Part shown: positions 6,826 through 14,956 of the stretch, in pieces | How the letters are laid out: every line of letters begins with the position of its first letter | Numbering within the stretch: position 1 is the stretch's first letter | Assembly (NCBI GenBank): GCA_030377945.1 | Contig: JAUCGD010000015.1 | Coordinates: forward strand, 1-36,615 | Origin: Desulfobacterales bacterium HSG17 | GTDB taxonomy: Bacteria; Desulfobacterota; Desulfobacteria; Desulfobacterales; Desulfococcaceae | Length of the DNA: 36,615 nt | Direction: 5' to 3' | Program-made: the position numbers and the translations under genes | The notes under the pieces: generated by a model | Seen by the model: the letters and a program-made list of their open reading frames with translations, nothing else | Told to the model about the DNA's origin: nothing | The model's database searches: none

Positions 6826-6855
6826 TAATGATACCACTATTGATATCATTGTCAA
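6826..6855 (-). promoter_or_regulatory. hicAB promoter and operator
   Basis: On the minus strand, -35 TTGACA (plus 6850-6855) and -10 TATCAT (plus 6828-6833) are spaced 16 bases. The region forms an imperfect inverted repeat, ATGATATCA and TGGTATCAT, separated by 4 bases, covering the spacer and the -10. The -10 ends 7 bases before the ATG of hicA. Confidence 0.6.
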
Positions 6856-6919
6856 GCAAAAATCTAATAGCTTAATTATTAATTTTCTATTCTATTTTTT
6901 ACCTGTTAATGTTTAACGC

Positions 6920-6948
6920 TTGACGATTAACGAGATGCGTTATATAAT
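6920..6948 (+). promoter_or_regulatory. Promoter-operator of the truncated higBA operon
   Basis: -35 TTGACG (6920-6925) and a consensus -10 TATAAT (6943-6948) with ideal 17-base spacing. The spacer contains a perfect inverted repeat, TAACG (6928-6932) and CGTTA (6938-6942), a likely HigA operator. The -10 ends 7 bases before the stub ORF's ATG at 6956. Confidence 0.75.
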
Positions 6949-6955
6949 AAATTTC

Positions 6956-7018
6956 ATGATAAAGAACTTTAAATGTAAACATACACAAGCCCTGTATGAA
7001 GGCGGCAAAATACGATGA
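6956..7018 (+). pseudogene. HigB toxin stub (first 20 codons)
   Basis: The frame MIKNFKCKHTQALYEGGKIR followed by TGA matches the start of HigB toxins (usual form MIKSFKxKDTEALFxGxxV). HigB is normally about 90-100 residues, so roughly 70 codons are missing and the antitoxin begins at once. The promoter and start codon are kept. The stub has no catalytic residues and may now serve only as a short leader ORF that delivers ribosomes to higA, since its TGA lies 5 bases before an in-frame ATG of higA (7023). Confidence 0.75.
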
Positions 7019-7022
7019 ATAT

Positions 7023-7307
7023 ATGAGACCAATACACCCTGGCGAAATACTCAAAGCAGAATACCTTGAACCTTTGGATATGACTGCTAACGCTTTGGCT
7101 ATAGCTTTGCATGTTCCCGCCCCAAGAATTTATGATATTGTACGAAAAAAAAGAGCCGTAACCCCGGATACAGCATTGAGACTGAGTCGTTACTTTGGCG
7201 GCGATGCACAATCCTGGTTGAACCTGCAAACCAGTTATGATTTGAAAATAGCTCAACAAAATATAACAACAATTGAAAAAGAAATATTTCCTTTGGAAGT
7301 TGCTTAA
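7023..7307 (+). CDS. higA: HigA-type antitoxin
   Basis: 94 residues from the ATG at 7023, beginning MRPIHPGEILKAEYLEPLDM, the classic start of HigA/VapI antitoxins. An XRE-type HTH follows (NALAIALHVPAPRIYDIVRK), then the RAVTPDTALRLSRYFGGDAQSWLNLQ block. A longer frame from an ATG at 6996 would add MKAAKYDEY, but that ATG lies inside the toxin stub and the family starts at RPIHPGE. Intact in length and motifs while its toxin is reduced to 20 codons. It should still bind the inverted repeat in its promoter. It ends 3 bases into the convergent rod-domain gene. Confidence 0.9.
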   Translation: MRPIHPGEILKAEYLEPLDMTANALAIALHVPAPRIYDIVRKKRAVTPDTALRLSRYFGGDAQSWLNLQTSYDLKIAQQNITTIEKEIFPLEVA

Positions 7308-7657
7308 CCCATCATATCAATAAGCGTACCCATGGTTTCTTCATAGGACTTGATGACTTTAGCGTTTGCTTCAAAGCCGTGCTGAATTGAAATCTGATTG
7401 ACAAGTTCTGTTGCAATATCAGTATTGGACAACTCTTTTAATTCACCGGTTTCACTTGTCGGGTCTTCTACAAGGGGTCCTGGGGTATCAATTTTTGTTA
7501 TGGTTGTTTCAACCTGATTGTTTTCACCCTCAGTATTGACTGCACGGCTTTTCTTAAAATCATCGGAAAGAGCATTGGCAACATTATTGGCACTGACTGA
7601 CATCTGTTTTGAAAATGCCTGTAAAGCTGAAATATTGCTGTTGATTCCAGTAACCAT
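7304..7657 (-). CDS. Stand-alone flagellar basal-body rod-domain protein
   Basis: 117 residues. The N-terminus (INSNISALQAFSKQMSVSAN, then NVANA) is the flagellar basal-body rod N-terminal motif. The C-terminus (LSNTDIATELVNQISIQHGF, then EANAKVIKSYEETMGTLIDM) is the rod/hook C-terminal domain shared by FlgC, FlgF, FlgG and FlgE. FlgC is nearest in architecture but slightly longer, and no other flagellar gene is adjacent, so I do not assign a symbol. A good ribosome binding site (ACAGGAG) precedes the ATG, and a sigma-54-like element lies about 90 bases upstream. Confidence 0.8.
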   Translation of the reverse strand: MVTGINSNISALQAFSKQMSVSANNVANALSDDFKKSRAVNTEGENNQVETTITKIDTPGPLVEDPTSETGELKELSNTDIATELVNQISIQHGFEANAKVIKSYEETMGTLIDMMG

Positions 7658-7958
7658 GGTTTAACTCCTGTCAAAATTATTATTTAAAAGTTATTTAAAA
7701 TATTTCAAATAACATTTTTAAAACACCGTGTTTAAGATATTAAAGTTTGCAATAATCATGCTAACAAGGTAATAAAGAGAAAAATAATGGCTCATCTTTT
7801 TGTGGCAATGCATTTGACGCTTATAAAACAGCGGTGTCTTAAATTAAATATTTGAATTAGCATTTGCTTTTTTTTAAATTTTTTAACAAAAAGTGGCATA
7901 GATTACAAATTTTGTTTAACATTTTTGCATGACAGTTTGGTTCTAATGAGGAGGAAGA
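7658..7958. other. Divergent intergenic region with a sigma-54-like site
   Basis: About 300 bases between two divergent genes. On the minus strand (plus 7748-7763) the sequence TAGCATGATTATTGCA fits the sigma-54 pattern TGGCAC-N5-TTGCA except for one base of the -24 GG pair. It could serve the rod-domain gene, as flagellar genes often use sigma-54. The plus-strand gene has a strong ribosome binding site (GAGGAGGAAGA) but no promoter I can pick out. Confidence 0.4.
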
Positions 7959-8501
7959 ATGTTTGAAATTGATAAAAGTATTATGCTTTTGATTGATGTT
8001 CAGGGTCAGCTGGCCCAGTTAATGTATGAAAAAGATAAATTGTTTAATTCGCTTGGAATTATGGTTCAGGGGATGAAAAAGCTTGGGGTCCCGATTATAT
8101 GGCTGGAGCAGATACCAAAAAATTTAGGCCCCACCACTGAAGATGTTTCAAAATATATGACCGGTGAAGAGCCCATTGAAAAATTTTCTTTTTCATGCTG
8201 CAATGAACCTAAATTTATGGATAAATTCAAAGAGGCTGGAAGAACTCAGGTGCTTTTAACCGGAATTGAAACCCATATCTGTGTTTTTCAGACTGGATAT
8301 GATTTGATGAAAAAACATGGCTGCGATGTCCAGGTTATTTCAGATTGTGTCTCTTCAAGGACAAAAGAGAATAAGGATATTGGTATTCAGCGGATTATTC
8401 AGTCTGGCGGTCAGGTCAGTTGTGTTGAAATGATCCTTTTTGAATTGCTTAAAGCTGCAAAGGGTGATGAGTTCAAGCAGATCATAAAATTAATCAAATA
8501 G
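7959..8501 (+). CDS. Isochorismatase-family cysteine hydrolase
   Basis: 180 residues, the usual size for the YcaC/isochorismatase-like family. The catalytic triad can be read off: D13 in MLLIDVQ, K75 in PIEKFSFS and C108 in THICVFQ, the latter next to the conserved cis-peptide region ETHICV. Members hydrolyse amide or vinyl-ether bonds; the substrate cannot be predicted, and many of this size act on nicotinamide-like or unknown amides. Cytoplasmic, no signal peptide. GAGGAGGAAGA gives a very strong start. It converges with the SprA-like gene, 16 bases between the stops. Confidence 0.85.
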   Translation: MFEIDKSIMLLIDVQGQLAQLMYEKDKLFNSLGIMVQGMKKLGVPIIWLEQIPKNLGPTTEDVSKYMTGEEPIEKFSFSCCNEPKFMDKFKEAGRTQVLLTGIETHICVFQTGYDLMKKHGCDVQVISDCVSSRTKENKDIGIQRIIQSGGQVSCVEMILFELLKAAKGDEFKQIIKLIK

Positions 8502-8517
8502 GGGTTTTTTATCAGCA

Positions 8518-9192
8518 TTATACAGCTAGTTGAAAGGAATATGAATCTTCTTCCGGCAGGTTGTTTACTTTGACATAGGAATCTGAAGCCTGCTGCAGGT
8601 TGCCAAATGCTTTGGATTCATTTGACTCTGCCCGTTTTTTTGTTTCAAGTATCATCAGATCAGAGAGTGCTTTTGATGCTGTCTGGGAAGCTTTGGAGGC
8701 TACTTTCATATCCTGGGAAGAAGGATTGGCAGGAGCCAGGGCAGCATTTTTAACCTGGCGCATTTTCTGGATTGTAGCCTGCGGGTCTCCCGGTACAGGA
8801 GATGTGTCAATGCCGACTTCACCCCCAATAACATAATTTTTCCCGTCAGGTCCCCGTTGATAAGTAAAATTTGCTCCAGAGGTAATATATCTTCCACCGG
8901 CAGCAATATGAGCCATTTCGTGGCTACGGACTTTGGTGTCAGTCTGTTTTAGTGTCTGGAGAAGTTGAAGCTCTGCCTGGGTCAGTTCCTGGCTGTAAAC
9001 ATCTTTTACAGCAGAATCAGATTGAGTCGTTGCTTGGTCTTCATTTGGATTTTTACTGGTTTTTGAATCTGTTGGATCACTTTGTTGAACTGCTTTTTCA
9101 GGTTCTATCTCGGTATTTTGAGGATCATGAGTTTGAGAAACAGAAGTTTGAACAAAACCCGCATAACTGTTATTTATGGCTGAGATATTCAT
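8518..9192 (-). CDS. SprA-like putative zinc metalloprotease
   Basis: 224 residues. The first about 75 are low-complexity and polar (rich in Q, S, T, E, D). A catalytic-domain signature follows: HEMAH (residues 91-95), an HExxH zinc motif, within SHEMAHIAAGGRYITSGANF, then YQRGPDGKNYVIGGEVGIDT and PVPGDPQATIQKMRQVKNAA. This is the SprA-related putative metalloprotease family found in many delta- and epsilonproteobacteria. The C-terminal region is helical and Ala/Ser-rich. No signal peptide is visible. The start ATG follows a GGAATAAG purine stretch. The natural substrate is not established. Proximity to the flagellar-type gene may be chance. Confidence 0.8.
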   Translation of the reverse strand: MNISAINNSYAGFVQTSVSQTHDPQNTEIEPEKAVQQSDPTDSKTSKNPNEDQATTQSDSAVKDVYSQELTQAELQLLQTLKQTDTKVRSHEMAHIAAGGRYITSGANFTYQRGPDGKNYVIGGEVGIDTSPVPGDPQATIQKMRQVKNAALAPANPSSQDMKVASKASQTASKALSDLMILETKKRAESNESKAFGNLQQASDSYVKVNNLPEEDSYSFQLAV

Positions 9193-9257
9193 TTTTTCTT
9201 ATTCCATAACCTGATATTTAATTTATTGATATTTTTATATTATATTTTAAACAAAAG

Positions 9258-9357
9258 AGCATTGCAAGACTTAAATTGACCCAGAATTATACTTGAATTC
9301 GACCCAAACTTGTCAGGATTGATGAAAGTGCAAATTGACTTTAACTCCTGCAATGCT
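9258..9357. repeat. 100-bp element bounded by 9-bp inverted repeats
   Basis: AGCATTGCA (9258-9266) and TGCAATGCT (9349-9357) are perfect inverted repeats, and two further bases pair after one mismatch. Inside are internal repeats of a GACCC-type motif (AATTGACCC, ATTCGACCC). It lies in the promoter region of the radical SAM gene. It could be the end of a lost insertion sequence (IS21-type ends carry such repeats) or a small non-autonomous element. No target duplication is evident. Confidence 0.5.
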
Positions 9358-9428
9358 TATATAATCTGCATAGAGAAATATAATAAAATTATAATAAATA
9401 TCTGAAACAATAAGGCAGGCCATATATT

Positions 9429-10583
9429 ATGAAAAAACAAGATACTTACCAGGGCTTTGAGCAGGGCCCCATTCGACCTCCAAGCGAGGCAAGCAGTCTT
9501 TTAATCCGGTTGACACGCAATTGTCCGTGGAATCGCTGTACATTCTGCAGAGTATATAAGAGAAGTCAGTTCTCTTTAAGATCCATGGAAAATATTATTA
9601 AGGATATTGATATCCTGTCTCACTATATTCAAATAATAATGCAGAATGTCAAATTAGACGGATACATTGATAACAGTGGTATTAATAATCTTTTTAACAC
9701 ACTTGGGAATAAGGACAGAGTTGCATTTAATGCTGCCATAAACTGGTATGCAACCGGCATGAAATCCATTTTTTTGCAGGATGCAAATTCTCTGATTATA
9801 AAACCTGATGATCTTGTATATATTCTTGAATATTTAAAAAAATGCTTTCCTGATATTGACAGGGTTACTACCTATGCCAGAAGCCATACCATTGTGCGAA
9901 TAAAGCAAAATGATATCCAGCGCATTGCAGATGCAGGGTTAAACCGTGTCCATGTGGGTATGGAAACAGGGTCGGATATTGTATTAAAAAAGATTAATAA
10001 AGGAGCAACTAAGGCAAGCCATATCAAAGCAGGACTAAAGATTAAAAAAGCAGGGATGCAGTTGTCTGAATATGTTATGCCCGGTCTTGGCGGTATTGAA
10101 TATTCAATAGAGCATGCCATGGAAACAGCTTCTGCACTTAACAGCATTAATCCTGATTTTATCAGAATCCGAACTCTTGCTGTAACCAAAGGGACAAAAC
10201 TTGCCGAAGAAGCCAGCACAGGAGAATTTCAAAAACCCACTGATACCATGATGGCAAAAGAGTTAAGGCTGTTCATTGAGACTCTTGATGGCATAGATTC
10301 ATTTATTAAAAGTGACCATATGTTGAATCTGTTTGAAACCATTGATGGTAAAATGCCTGAAGATAAAGAGAAGATGATCAATATCATTGACAGGTTTTTT
10401 GAACTTGATCCTGATAAAAGAGCTTTATATCAGGTAGGCCGGAGAATGGGATTTTTCCGCGGACCGGATGATATGGAATCAAGTCCCCAGCTAGAAAGGG
10501 TAAAGCAGGCTTGTGAACTTTACGGGGTTACTGCTGACAATGTTGATTCTGTTATTGATGAATTAATGAAGCGTTTTATCTGA
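9429..10583 (+). CDS. Radical SAM protein of unknown substrate
   Basis: 384 residues. The [4Fe-4S]/SAM cysteines are C32, C37 and C40 in RNCPWNRCTFC, a CX4CX2C spacing rather than the classic CX3CX2C but typical of Elp3/MiaB-like SPASM-free groups. A GMETGSD SAM-binding strand motif (residues about 178-184) and a GLGGIEYS glycine motif follow. The C-terminal third is helical with no recognised accessory domain. The family is common in anaerobes and commonly annotated only as radical SAM protein. It ends one base before the TTG of hemW, so the two are probably one operon. Confidence 0.8.
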   Translation: MKKQDTYQGFEQGPIRPPSEASSLLIRLTRNCPWNRCTFCRVYKRSQFSLRSMENIIKDIDILSHYIQIIMQNVKLDGYIDNSGINNLFNTLGNKDRVAFNAAINWYATGMKSIFLQDANSLIIKPDDLVYILEYLKKCFPDIDRVTTYARSHTIVRIKQNDIQRIADAGLNRVHVGMETGSDIVLKKINKGATKASHIKAGLKIKKAGMQLSEYVMPGLGGIEYSIEHAMETASALNSINPDFIRIRTLAVTKGTKLAEEASTGEFQKPTDTMMAKELRLFIETLDGIDSFIKSDHMLNLFETIDGKMPEDKEKMINIIDRFFELDPDKRALYQVGRRMGFFRGPDDMESSPQLERVKQACELYGVTADNVDSVIDELMKRFI

Positions 10584-10584
10584 T

Positions 10585-11781
10585 TTGGTGTCTGTCAGCT
10601 CATGTAATACCTCGTGTGATGTCTTGTTCGATACCTTATTTAATCGGGGCGCAATTTATCTCCACATCCCTTTTTGTATCCAGAAATGCATCTATTGTGA
10701 TTTTTATTCAAAAACTGATCTTTTTTTGATTCCTGATTATATCAAAGCTCTTGAAGCTGAAATCAGAAAAAGGTCAGTAAAACAATATAAAATCAACACA
10801 ATATATTTTGGCGGTGGTACACCCTCACTTCTTTCCGTTAAAGAAGTTGACCTGTTATTACAAACCATTAAAGATTGTTTTGCGGTTTTGCCGGATGCTG
10901 AAATAAGCTTTGAAATTAATCCGTGCACTGTTGATTTTAACTATCTTGAAAGCTTGAGAAATATCGGAGTTAACAGACTCAGTATAGGTCTTCAGTCATT
11001 TAATGATGACAAGCTTGAGTTTTTAAAAAGAATTCATAAAGCTGACCAGGCAGTTAAAGCAATTGAGAATGCAAAAAAAGCCGGGTTTTCCAATATAAGC
11101 CTTGATTTAATTTACGGACTCCCATTTGAAACAGGGGCAGTCTGGCTGCAGGATTTAGAACAAGCTGTAAGGATGAAACCTGAGCATCTCTCCTGCTATA
11201 TGCTCACAATTGAGCCTTTAACACCCCTTGATAACATTGTAAAACAAGGTCTGGTACATCCTCTTGACAATCAATCCATGGCATCACTGTTTAAAGAGAC
11301 TGCCCATGTTTTAAATGAATTTCAATTTGAACATTATGAAATTTCAAGTTTTGCAAAGGGCAGGGCGTACAGATCAAAACATAATTCACAATATTGGGAT
11401 ATGACACCATATTTTGGATTTGGAGCAGCTGCTCATTCTTACGATGGCAATAAAAGATCCTGGAATCATAGGAGTATTAAAAACTATATAAAAGATATAA
11501 ATTCAGGCAGACTTCCTGTTGAAGATTTTGAAACTCTTACTTTGGAGCAAAAAAAACTTGAGACTATAATGCTTGGTTTGCGTACTCTTGAAGGTGTTGA
11601 CATGAAACAATATAAGTCGCAGTTTCATATAAGTTTTCAAGAAGAATTCTCAGAAAATATTGAGGCAGTTCAAGGCCAGTCTTATGGTTTATTGGGTGCT
11701 GACAGCTTTGTATTGAATCTTGAAGGTCAGGTTTGTCTGGATGATATAATAGAATCATTTGCCCGACACATTGTTACATAA
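10585..11781 (+). CDS. hemW: HemW, radical SAM heme chaperone
   Basis: 398 residues, HemW length. The cluster motif is C31, C35, C38 in HIPFCIQKCIYCDFY, followed by YFGGGTPSLL, an EINPCTVD strand, NRLSIGLQSFND and DLIYGLPFET, all diagnostic of the HemN/HemW superfamily. It lacks the N-terminal extension of coproporphyrinogen dehydrogenase HemN, so the heme-chaperone (trafficking) role is the better call. The start is uncertain: TTG 10585 or GTG 10588, both right after the preceding stop, with no clear ribosome binding site, which suggests translational coupling. It converges with selB, 9 bases between the stops. Confidence 0.85.
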   Translation: MVSVSSCNTSCDVLFDTLFNRGAIYLHIPFCIQKCIYCDFYSKTDLFLIPDYIKALEAEIRKRSVKQYKINTIYFGGGTPSLLSVKEVDLLLQTIKDCFAVLPDAEISFEINPCTVDFNYLESLRNIGVNRLSIGLQSFNDDKLEFLKRIHKADQAVKAIENAKKAGFSNISLDLIYGLPFETGAVWLQDLEQAVRMKPEHLSCYMLTIEPLTPLDNIVKQGLVHPLDNQSMASLFKETAHVLNEFQFEHYEISSFAKGRAYRSKHNSQYWDMTPYFGFGAAAHSYDGNKRSWNHRSIKNYIKDINSGRLPVEDFETLTLEQKKLETIMLGLRTLEGVDMKQYKSQFHISFQEEFSENIEAVQGQSYGLLGADSFVLNLEGQVCLDDIIESFARHIVT

Positions 11782-11790
11782 TGCAAAACT

Positions 11791-13716
11791 CTATCTTCTT
11801 TGTCTCAATTGTCTTGTGTCGCCCACCCGTATAGTTACCTTAATGGAGTCAAAGTATTCAATTAAAGGAATAAGAAATTTTCTTGAGACCTGTGCTATTC
11901 CTTTAAATTCAGGAGTGGTCATGGATTCATTGCTTTCCAGGAATTTTACAAGTTTTTGTTCCAGAATATTTATCTCTTTCGCATTAAAATAGAGATCATC
12001 CTTTGTTTTGATAATGGATTTTTCATCAATAAGCATATGCAACACATCTGTGGAAGTCTGTTTATCAATATCAAGATCCTGACAGATTGACCTGAAAAAA
12101 GGAGGTGTTAAACCAGACTTTTGATAGATTGTTTTGATTTTTTCTTTTATTTCATGCTGATCAACCTGAAGTGCTATTTTATGGTCAGATAATTTGATAA
12201 TGTTTTTATCAAGGATAATAAGGTTGTCCTTTGATAATCTTGTAAAGAGAATATTAAAAAATTTTGCATCATCAATATACTGGAATTTAGATTTAAGTTC
12301 CTGGGTTGGCATGCCTTCTTTTAAAGGGTTGCCTTTATGAAATATTTCAAGCTGATCAATAATTTTTTCTTTAAACTCATCAAAAAAAGTTCCGGAAACA
12401 AAAATTTGTCTCTCTTTATCAGTCTGGACAATCTCCTGTCGTGCCAGCAGCTTCTGTAAAGTCGATTTAAGTTTTTTATCAGTGATATTGGTCATGACAC
12501 GTAAATCAGGAAAAGATAATCCCTGGAATCCTTTTAAAGATAAAAAGAATGAAATAGTCTGTTCATTTTCATTATCAAGAAGCCTGTTGAGCCCTGCTAT
12601 TACTTTTTTGTCAAATAATTTATGTTTTTGTGAAGCAGGATTTAAAATTGAACCGCCGCCTATGGTTTTTACAGGCGAATAGCTCCTGATTACATATCGA
12701 TCATCCTTGATGCAGCAAACAGGTGCTTCAAGCCGAAACTGGACAGGGGCATCATCACCCGGCATCAACTCTTTTCTGTCTAATAAAATCAGATATCCGA
12801 GTATCTCACTTGTGCCTGAATGAAACCGTATTTTTGTCCTGTTTTTTGCTGGTTTTGCATTACTCTTTATATAATGGAAATGGGCATCCACCATATAACT
12901 TTCAATAAGAGTATCTGGCAGGGAGAGGATATCTCCCCGATTCACAGATTCTTTATCAAGCCCCTGGAAATTAACAGCTGTTCTTGTGCCGGCGTCGGCA
13001 GTTTCAACTGTAGAACTGTGAACCTGAATTCCCCGCACTCTGGATACAATCTGCCTGGGATAGACCATAACTTCATTGCCTACACTGACACTGCCGGAAG
13101 TAAGAGTTCCTGTAATTACGGTACCAAATCCTTTCATGGAAAACACCCGGTCAACAGGAAGTCTGAAAATAGAAGAGAACTCTCTTTGTGGGATATTGCT
13201 GCAGATAGTTTCCAGGGTTGTGATAAATTCATCAATACCAGCACCTGTTACAGAAGAGAGAGCAATAACCGGTTTGTCTTCAAGAAAAGTTCCCTGGACA
13301 AAATCATTTATATCATCCATGGCAAGCTCAAGAAGATCTTCATCCACCATATCAGTTTTGGTCAGGGCGACTACTCCATGTTCAACACCCATAAGATTGC
13401 AGATCTCCATATGCTCTCTTGTCTGGGGCATGACACCTTCATCTGCTGCTATAACCATTGTAACTACATCAATGCCGCTGGATCCTGCCACCATGTTTTT
13501 TACAAATTTTTCATGACCGGGCATATCTACAATGCCGATATGCTGACCATTGGGGAGTTCAAGTGATGCAAATCCAAGTTCAATGGTAATTCCACGCTCT
13601 TTTTCTTCTTTAAGACGATCGGTTTCAACTCCGGTCAAAGCCTTGACAAGGCTTGTTTTACCATGATCAATATGTCCTGCAGTGCCAAGAATGATATTTT
13701 GTTCCAATTTTAACAA
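11791..13716 (-). CDS. selB: Selenocysteine-specific elongation factor SelB
   Basis: 641 residues, the right length for bacterial SelB. G1 is GHIDHGKT (14-21), the switch region [11 protein letters not shown]3 DMPGHEKF, and G4 TKTD instead of NKxD, a normal SelB variant. EF-Tu-like domains II and III follow ([20 protein letters not shown]), and the C-terminal winged-helix repeats that bind the SECIS hairpin occupy about residues 400-641. SelB carries Sec-tRNA to UGA codons in mRNAs such as formate dehydrogenase, so the organism makes selenoproteins. selA, selC and selD are not in the window. Several long open frames on the plus strand here are antisense shadows. Confidence 0.97.
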   Translation of the reverse strand: MLKLEQNIILGTAGHIDHGKTSLVKALTGVETDRLKEEKERGITIELGFASLELPNGQHIGIVDMPGHEKFVKNMVAGSSGIDVVTMVIAADEGVMPQTREHMEICNLMGVEHGVVALTKTDMVDEDLLELAMDDINDFVQGTFLEDKPVIALSSVTGAGIDEFITTLETICSNIPQREFSSIFRLPVDRVFSMKGFGTVITGTLTSGSVSVGNEVMVYPRQIVSRVRGIQVHSSTVETADAGTRTAVNFQGLDKESVNRGDILSLPDTLIESYMVDAHFHYIKSNAKPAKNRTKIRFHSGTSEILGYLILLDRKELMPGDDAPVQFRLEAPVCCIKDDRYVIRSYSPVKTIGGGSILNPASQKHKLFDKKVIAGLNRLLDNENEQTISFFLSLKGFQGLSFPDLRVMTNITDKKLKSTLQKLLARQEIVQTDKERQIFVSGTFFDEFKEKIIDQLEIFHKGNPLKEGMPTQELKSKFQYIDDAKFFNILFTRLSKDNLIILDKNIIKLSDHKIALQVDQHEIKEKIKTIYQKSGLTPPFFRSICQDLDIDKQTSTDVLHMLIDEKSIIKTKDDLYFNAKEINILEQKLVKFLESNESMTTPEFKGIAQVSRKFLIPLIEYFDSIKVTIRVGDTRQLRQRR

Positions 13717-13782
13717 CCTTAATTTTTATCACCGCCATGTACCCTAAAGGGCAGAAGCTGGCAGATCTGATTTAAACTGTTA

Positions 13783-13953
13783 TTACTCTTTCTTTTTTCT
13801 GTAAAAGGCCATTCCATAGGCAAGAGCGACCAGAACAAATCCTGTTACAACTCCATGAAAAACAGTCCACTCCGGTCTGAACATCCGTATAAGAATGATA
13901 CCAAACACAACACCGATAATAAGTCGTACAATAAATATTAATAAAGTATTCAT
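13783..13953 (-). CDS. Small membrane protein, 56 residues
   Basis: Reads MNTLLIFIVRLIIGVVFGII, then LIRMFRPEWTVFHGVVTGFV and LVALAYGMAFYRKKKE. Two hydrophobic helices (about 3-22 and 32-50) are separated by a short basic/aromatic loop and end in a KKK tail, a typical two-helix inner-membrane miniprotein with a positive-inside C-terminus. AGGA lies 7 bases before the ATG. It is upstream of selB on the same strand with 66 bases between, so it could share a transcript. Function unknown. Confidence 0.65.
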   Translation of the reverse strand: MNTLLIFIVRLIIGVVFGIILIRMFRPEWTVFHGVVTGFVLVALAYGMAFYRKKKE

Positions 13954-14119
13954 AAAAAAAATCCTGTTTAAGCCATTTTAATCGTCTCTTTTAATAGTTG
14001 GGTTTACTAATCAGGTTTAATAACCGGGTTTAATACCCTGCTTCACAATTAAATGTTTATGAATCATAGTCAAACAGGGCTTGAAAATCAATGTTAAAGA
14101 GATGATATTTAAAAAACTA

Positions 14120-14148
14120 TTGAAAAACAGATCTGATTCTGATAAATA
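14120..14148 (+). promoter_or_regulatory. Promoter for tRNA-His
   Basis: -35 TTGAAA (14120-14125) and -10 TAAATA (14143-14148), 17 bases apart. The expected start is about 14155, shortly before the tRNA. Confidence 0.55.
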
Positions 14149-14162
14149 TAGCTTTTTATTGT

Positions 14163-14239
14163 GGTGGGTGTAGCTCAGTTGGTAGAGCGCTAGGTTGTGG
14201 TCCTGGATGTCGAGGGTTCAAGCCCCTTCACTCACCCCA
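14163..14239 (+). tRNA. tRNA-His (GTG anticodon)
   Basis: Full cloverleaf: acceptor GTGGGTG pairs with CACTCAC, with the extra 5' G (position -1, 14163) opposite discriminator C73 that identifies tRNA-His. The D arm contains AGCTCAGTTGGTAGAGC. The anticodon stem CTAGG/CCTGG encloses TTGTGGT (anticodon GTG). The T arm is GAGGG-TTCAAGC-CCCTT. CCA is encoded (14237-14239). Confidence 0.97.
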
Positions 14240-14250
14240 TTTTAAAATTT

Positions 14251-14292
14251 AAAGCCCGAACTCAAGTTGGTTGAGAATCGGGCTTTGTATTA
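14251..14292 (+). terminator. Terminator after tRNA-His
   Basis: Nine-base perfect stem AAAGCCCGA (14251-14259) and TCGGGCTTT (14278-14286) with an 18-base loop, followed by a broken T-run. It lies 11 bases after the tRNA and before the isomerase gene. Confidence 0.7.
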
Positions 14293-14312
14293 TTAGCAAG
14301 GAGCCCAGGAAA

Positions 14313-14942
14313 ATGTCTGATAAAATGCATGATAGAATGAGTCTATTTAAAAAAATAATTACAGTGTTAAGTTTTTTGTTAATATTGCCGGGGACAGCTT
14401 TTTCTGAAGATCTTGCAAAAGGTTTATATGCTCAATTTGATACAACCAGGGGCAAAATAACAGTAAGACTGTATTATAAACAAGTACCTATGACCGTTAT
14501 TAATTTTGCAGGCCTTGCCCAGGGTACTATTGATTCCAATCAGAAATCCGGTAAAAAATATTATGATGGACTTGTTTTTCACAGGGTGATCAAGGATTTT
14601 ATGATACAGGGTGGAGATCCAACAGGAACAGGCAGGGGCGGGCCGGGATATCAATTTGCAGATGAGTTTGTTGCTGAATTGAAACATGATTCTCCAGGGA
14701 TTTTATCCATGGCGAATGCAGGCCCCGGTACCAATGGAAGTCAGTTTTTTATAACCCACAAAGCAACTCCATGGCTTAACAATAAACATACGGTTTTTGG
14801 TAAAGTCATAGAAGGTATGGATGTAGTAAATAAAATTGAAAAAGGTGACAAAATTATCACCTTGAAAATTATCAGAATAGGAAAAGAGGCAGAAGCTTTT
14901 AAAACTGACAAGATAAGTTTTGATGCTGCTTTAAAAAAATAA
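14313..14942 (+). CDS. Cyclophilin-type peptidyl-prolyl isomerase, exported
   Basis: 209 residues from the ATG at 14313. Preceded by GAGCCCAGGAAA; an upstream in-frame start at 14271 lies inside the terminator stem and is rejected. An N-terminal signal peptide ([21 protein letters not shown]) directs it to the periplasm. The cyclophilin fold is clear: [20 protein letters not shown], then [27 protein letters not shown] and the [18 protein letters not shown] strand. The catalytic Arg is in FHRV and the substrate-binding Gln and Phe in GSQFFIT. It assists folding of exported proteins. It is 14 bases upstream of an FKBP-type isomerase, a probable operon. Confidence 0.9.
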   Translation: MSDKMHDRMSLFKKIITVLSFLLILPGTAFSEDLAKGLYAQFDTTRGKITVRLYYKQVPMTVINFAGLAQGTIDSNQKSGKKYYDGLVFHRVIKDFMIQGGDPTGTGRGGPGYQFADEFVAELKHDSPGILSMANAGPGTNGSQFFITHKATPWLNNKHTVFGKVIEGMDVVNKIEKGDKIITLKIIRIGKEAEAFKTDKISFDAALKK

Positions 14943-14956
14943 AGGAACAAAAAACA

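Noticed and set aside
6996..7022. N-terminal extension MKAAKYDEY of HigA
   Set aside because: It overlaps the HigB stub in another frame, and HigA proteins begin at the RPIHPGE region.
12820..13566. 248-residue open frame on the plus strand
   Set aside because: It lies antisense within selB, has no ribosome binding site and has the odd Cys/His-rich composition of an antisense frame.
11791..13716. A selenoprotein gene near selB
   Set aside because: I looked for in-frame UGA codons followed by continued family similarity and a hairpin among the short and cut ORFs; none fits. The stubs end at junctions with unrelated sequence.
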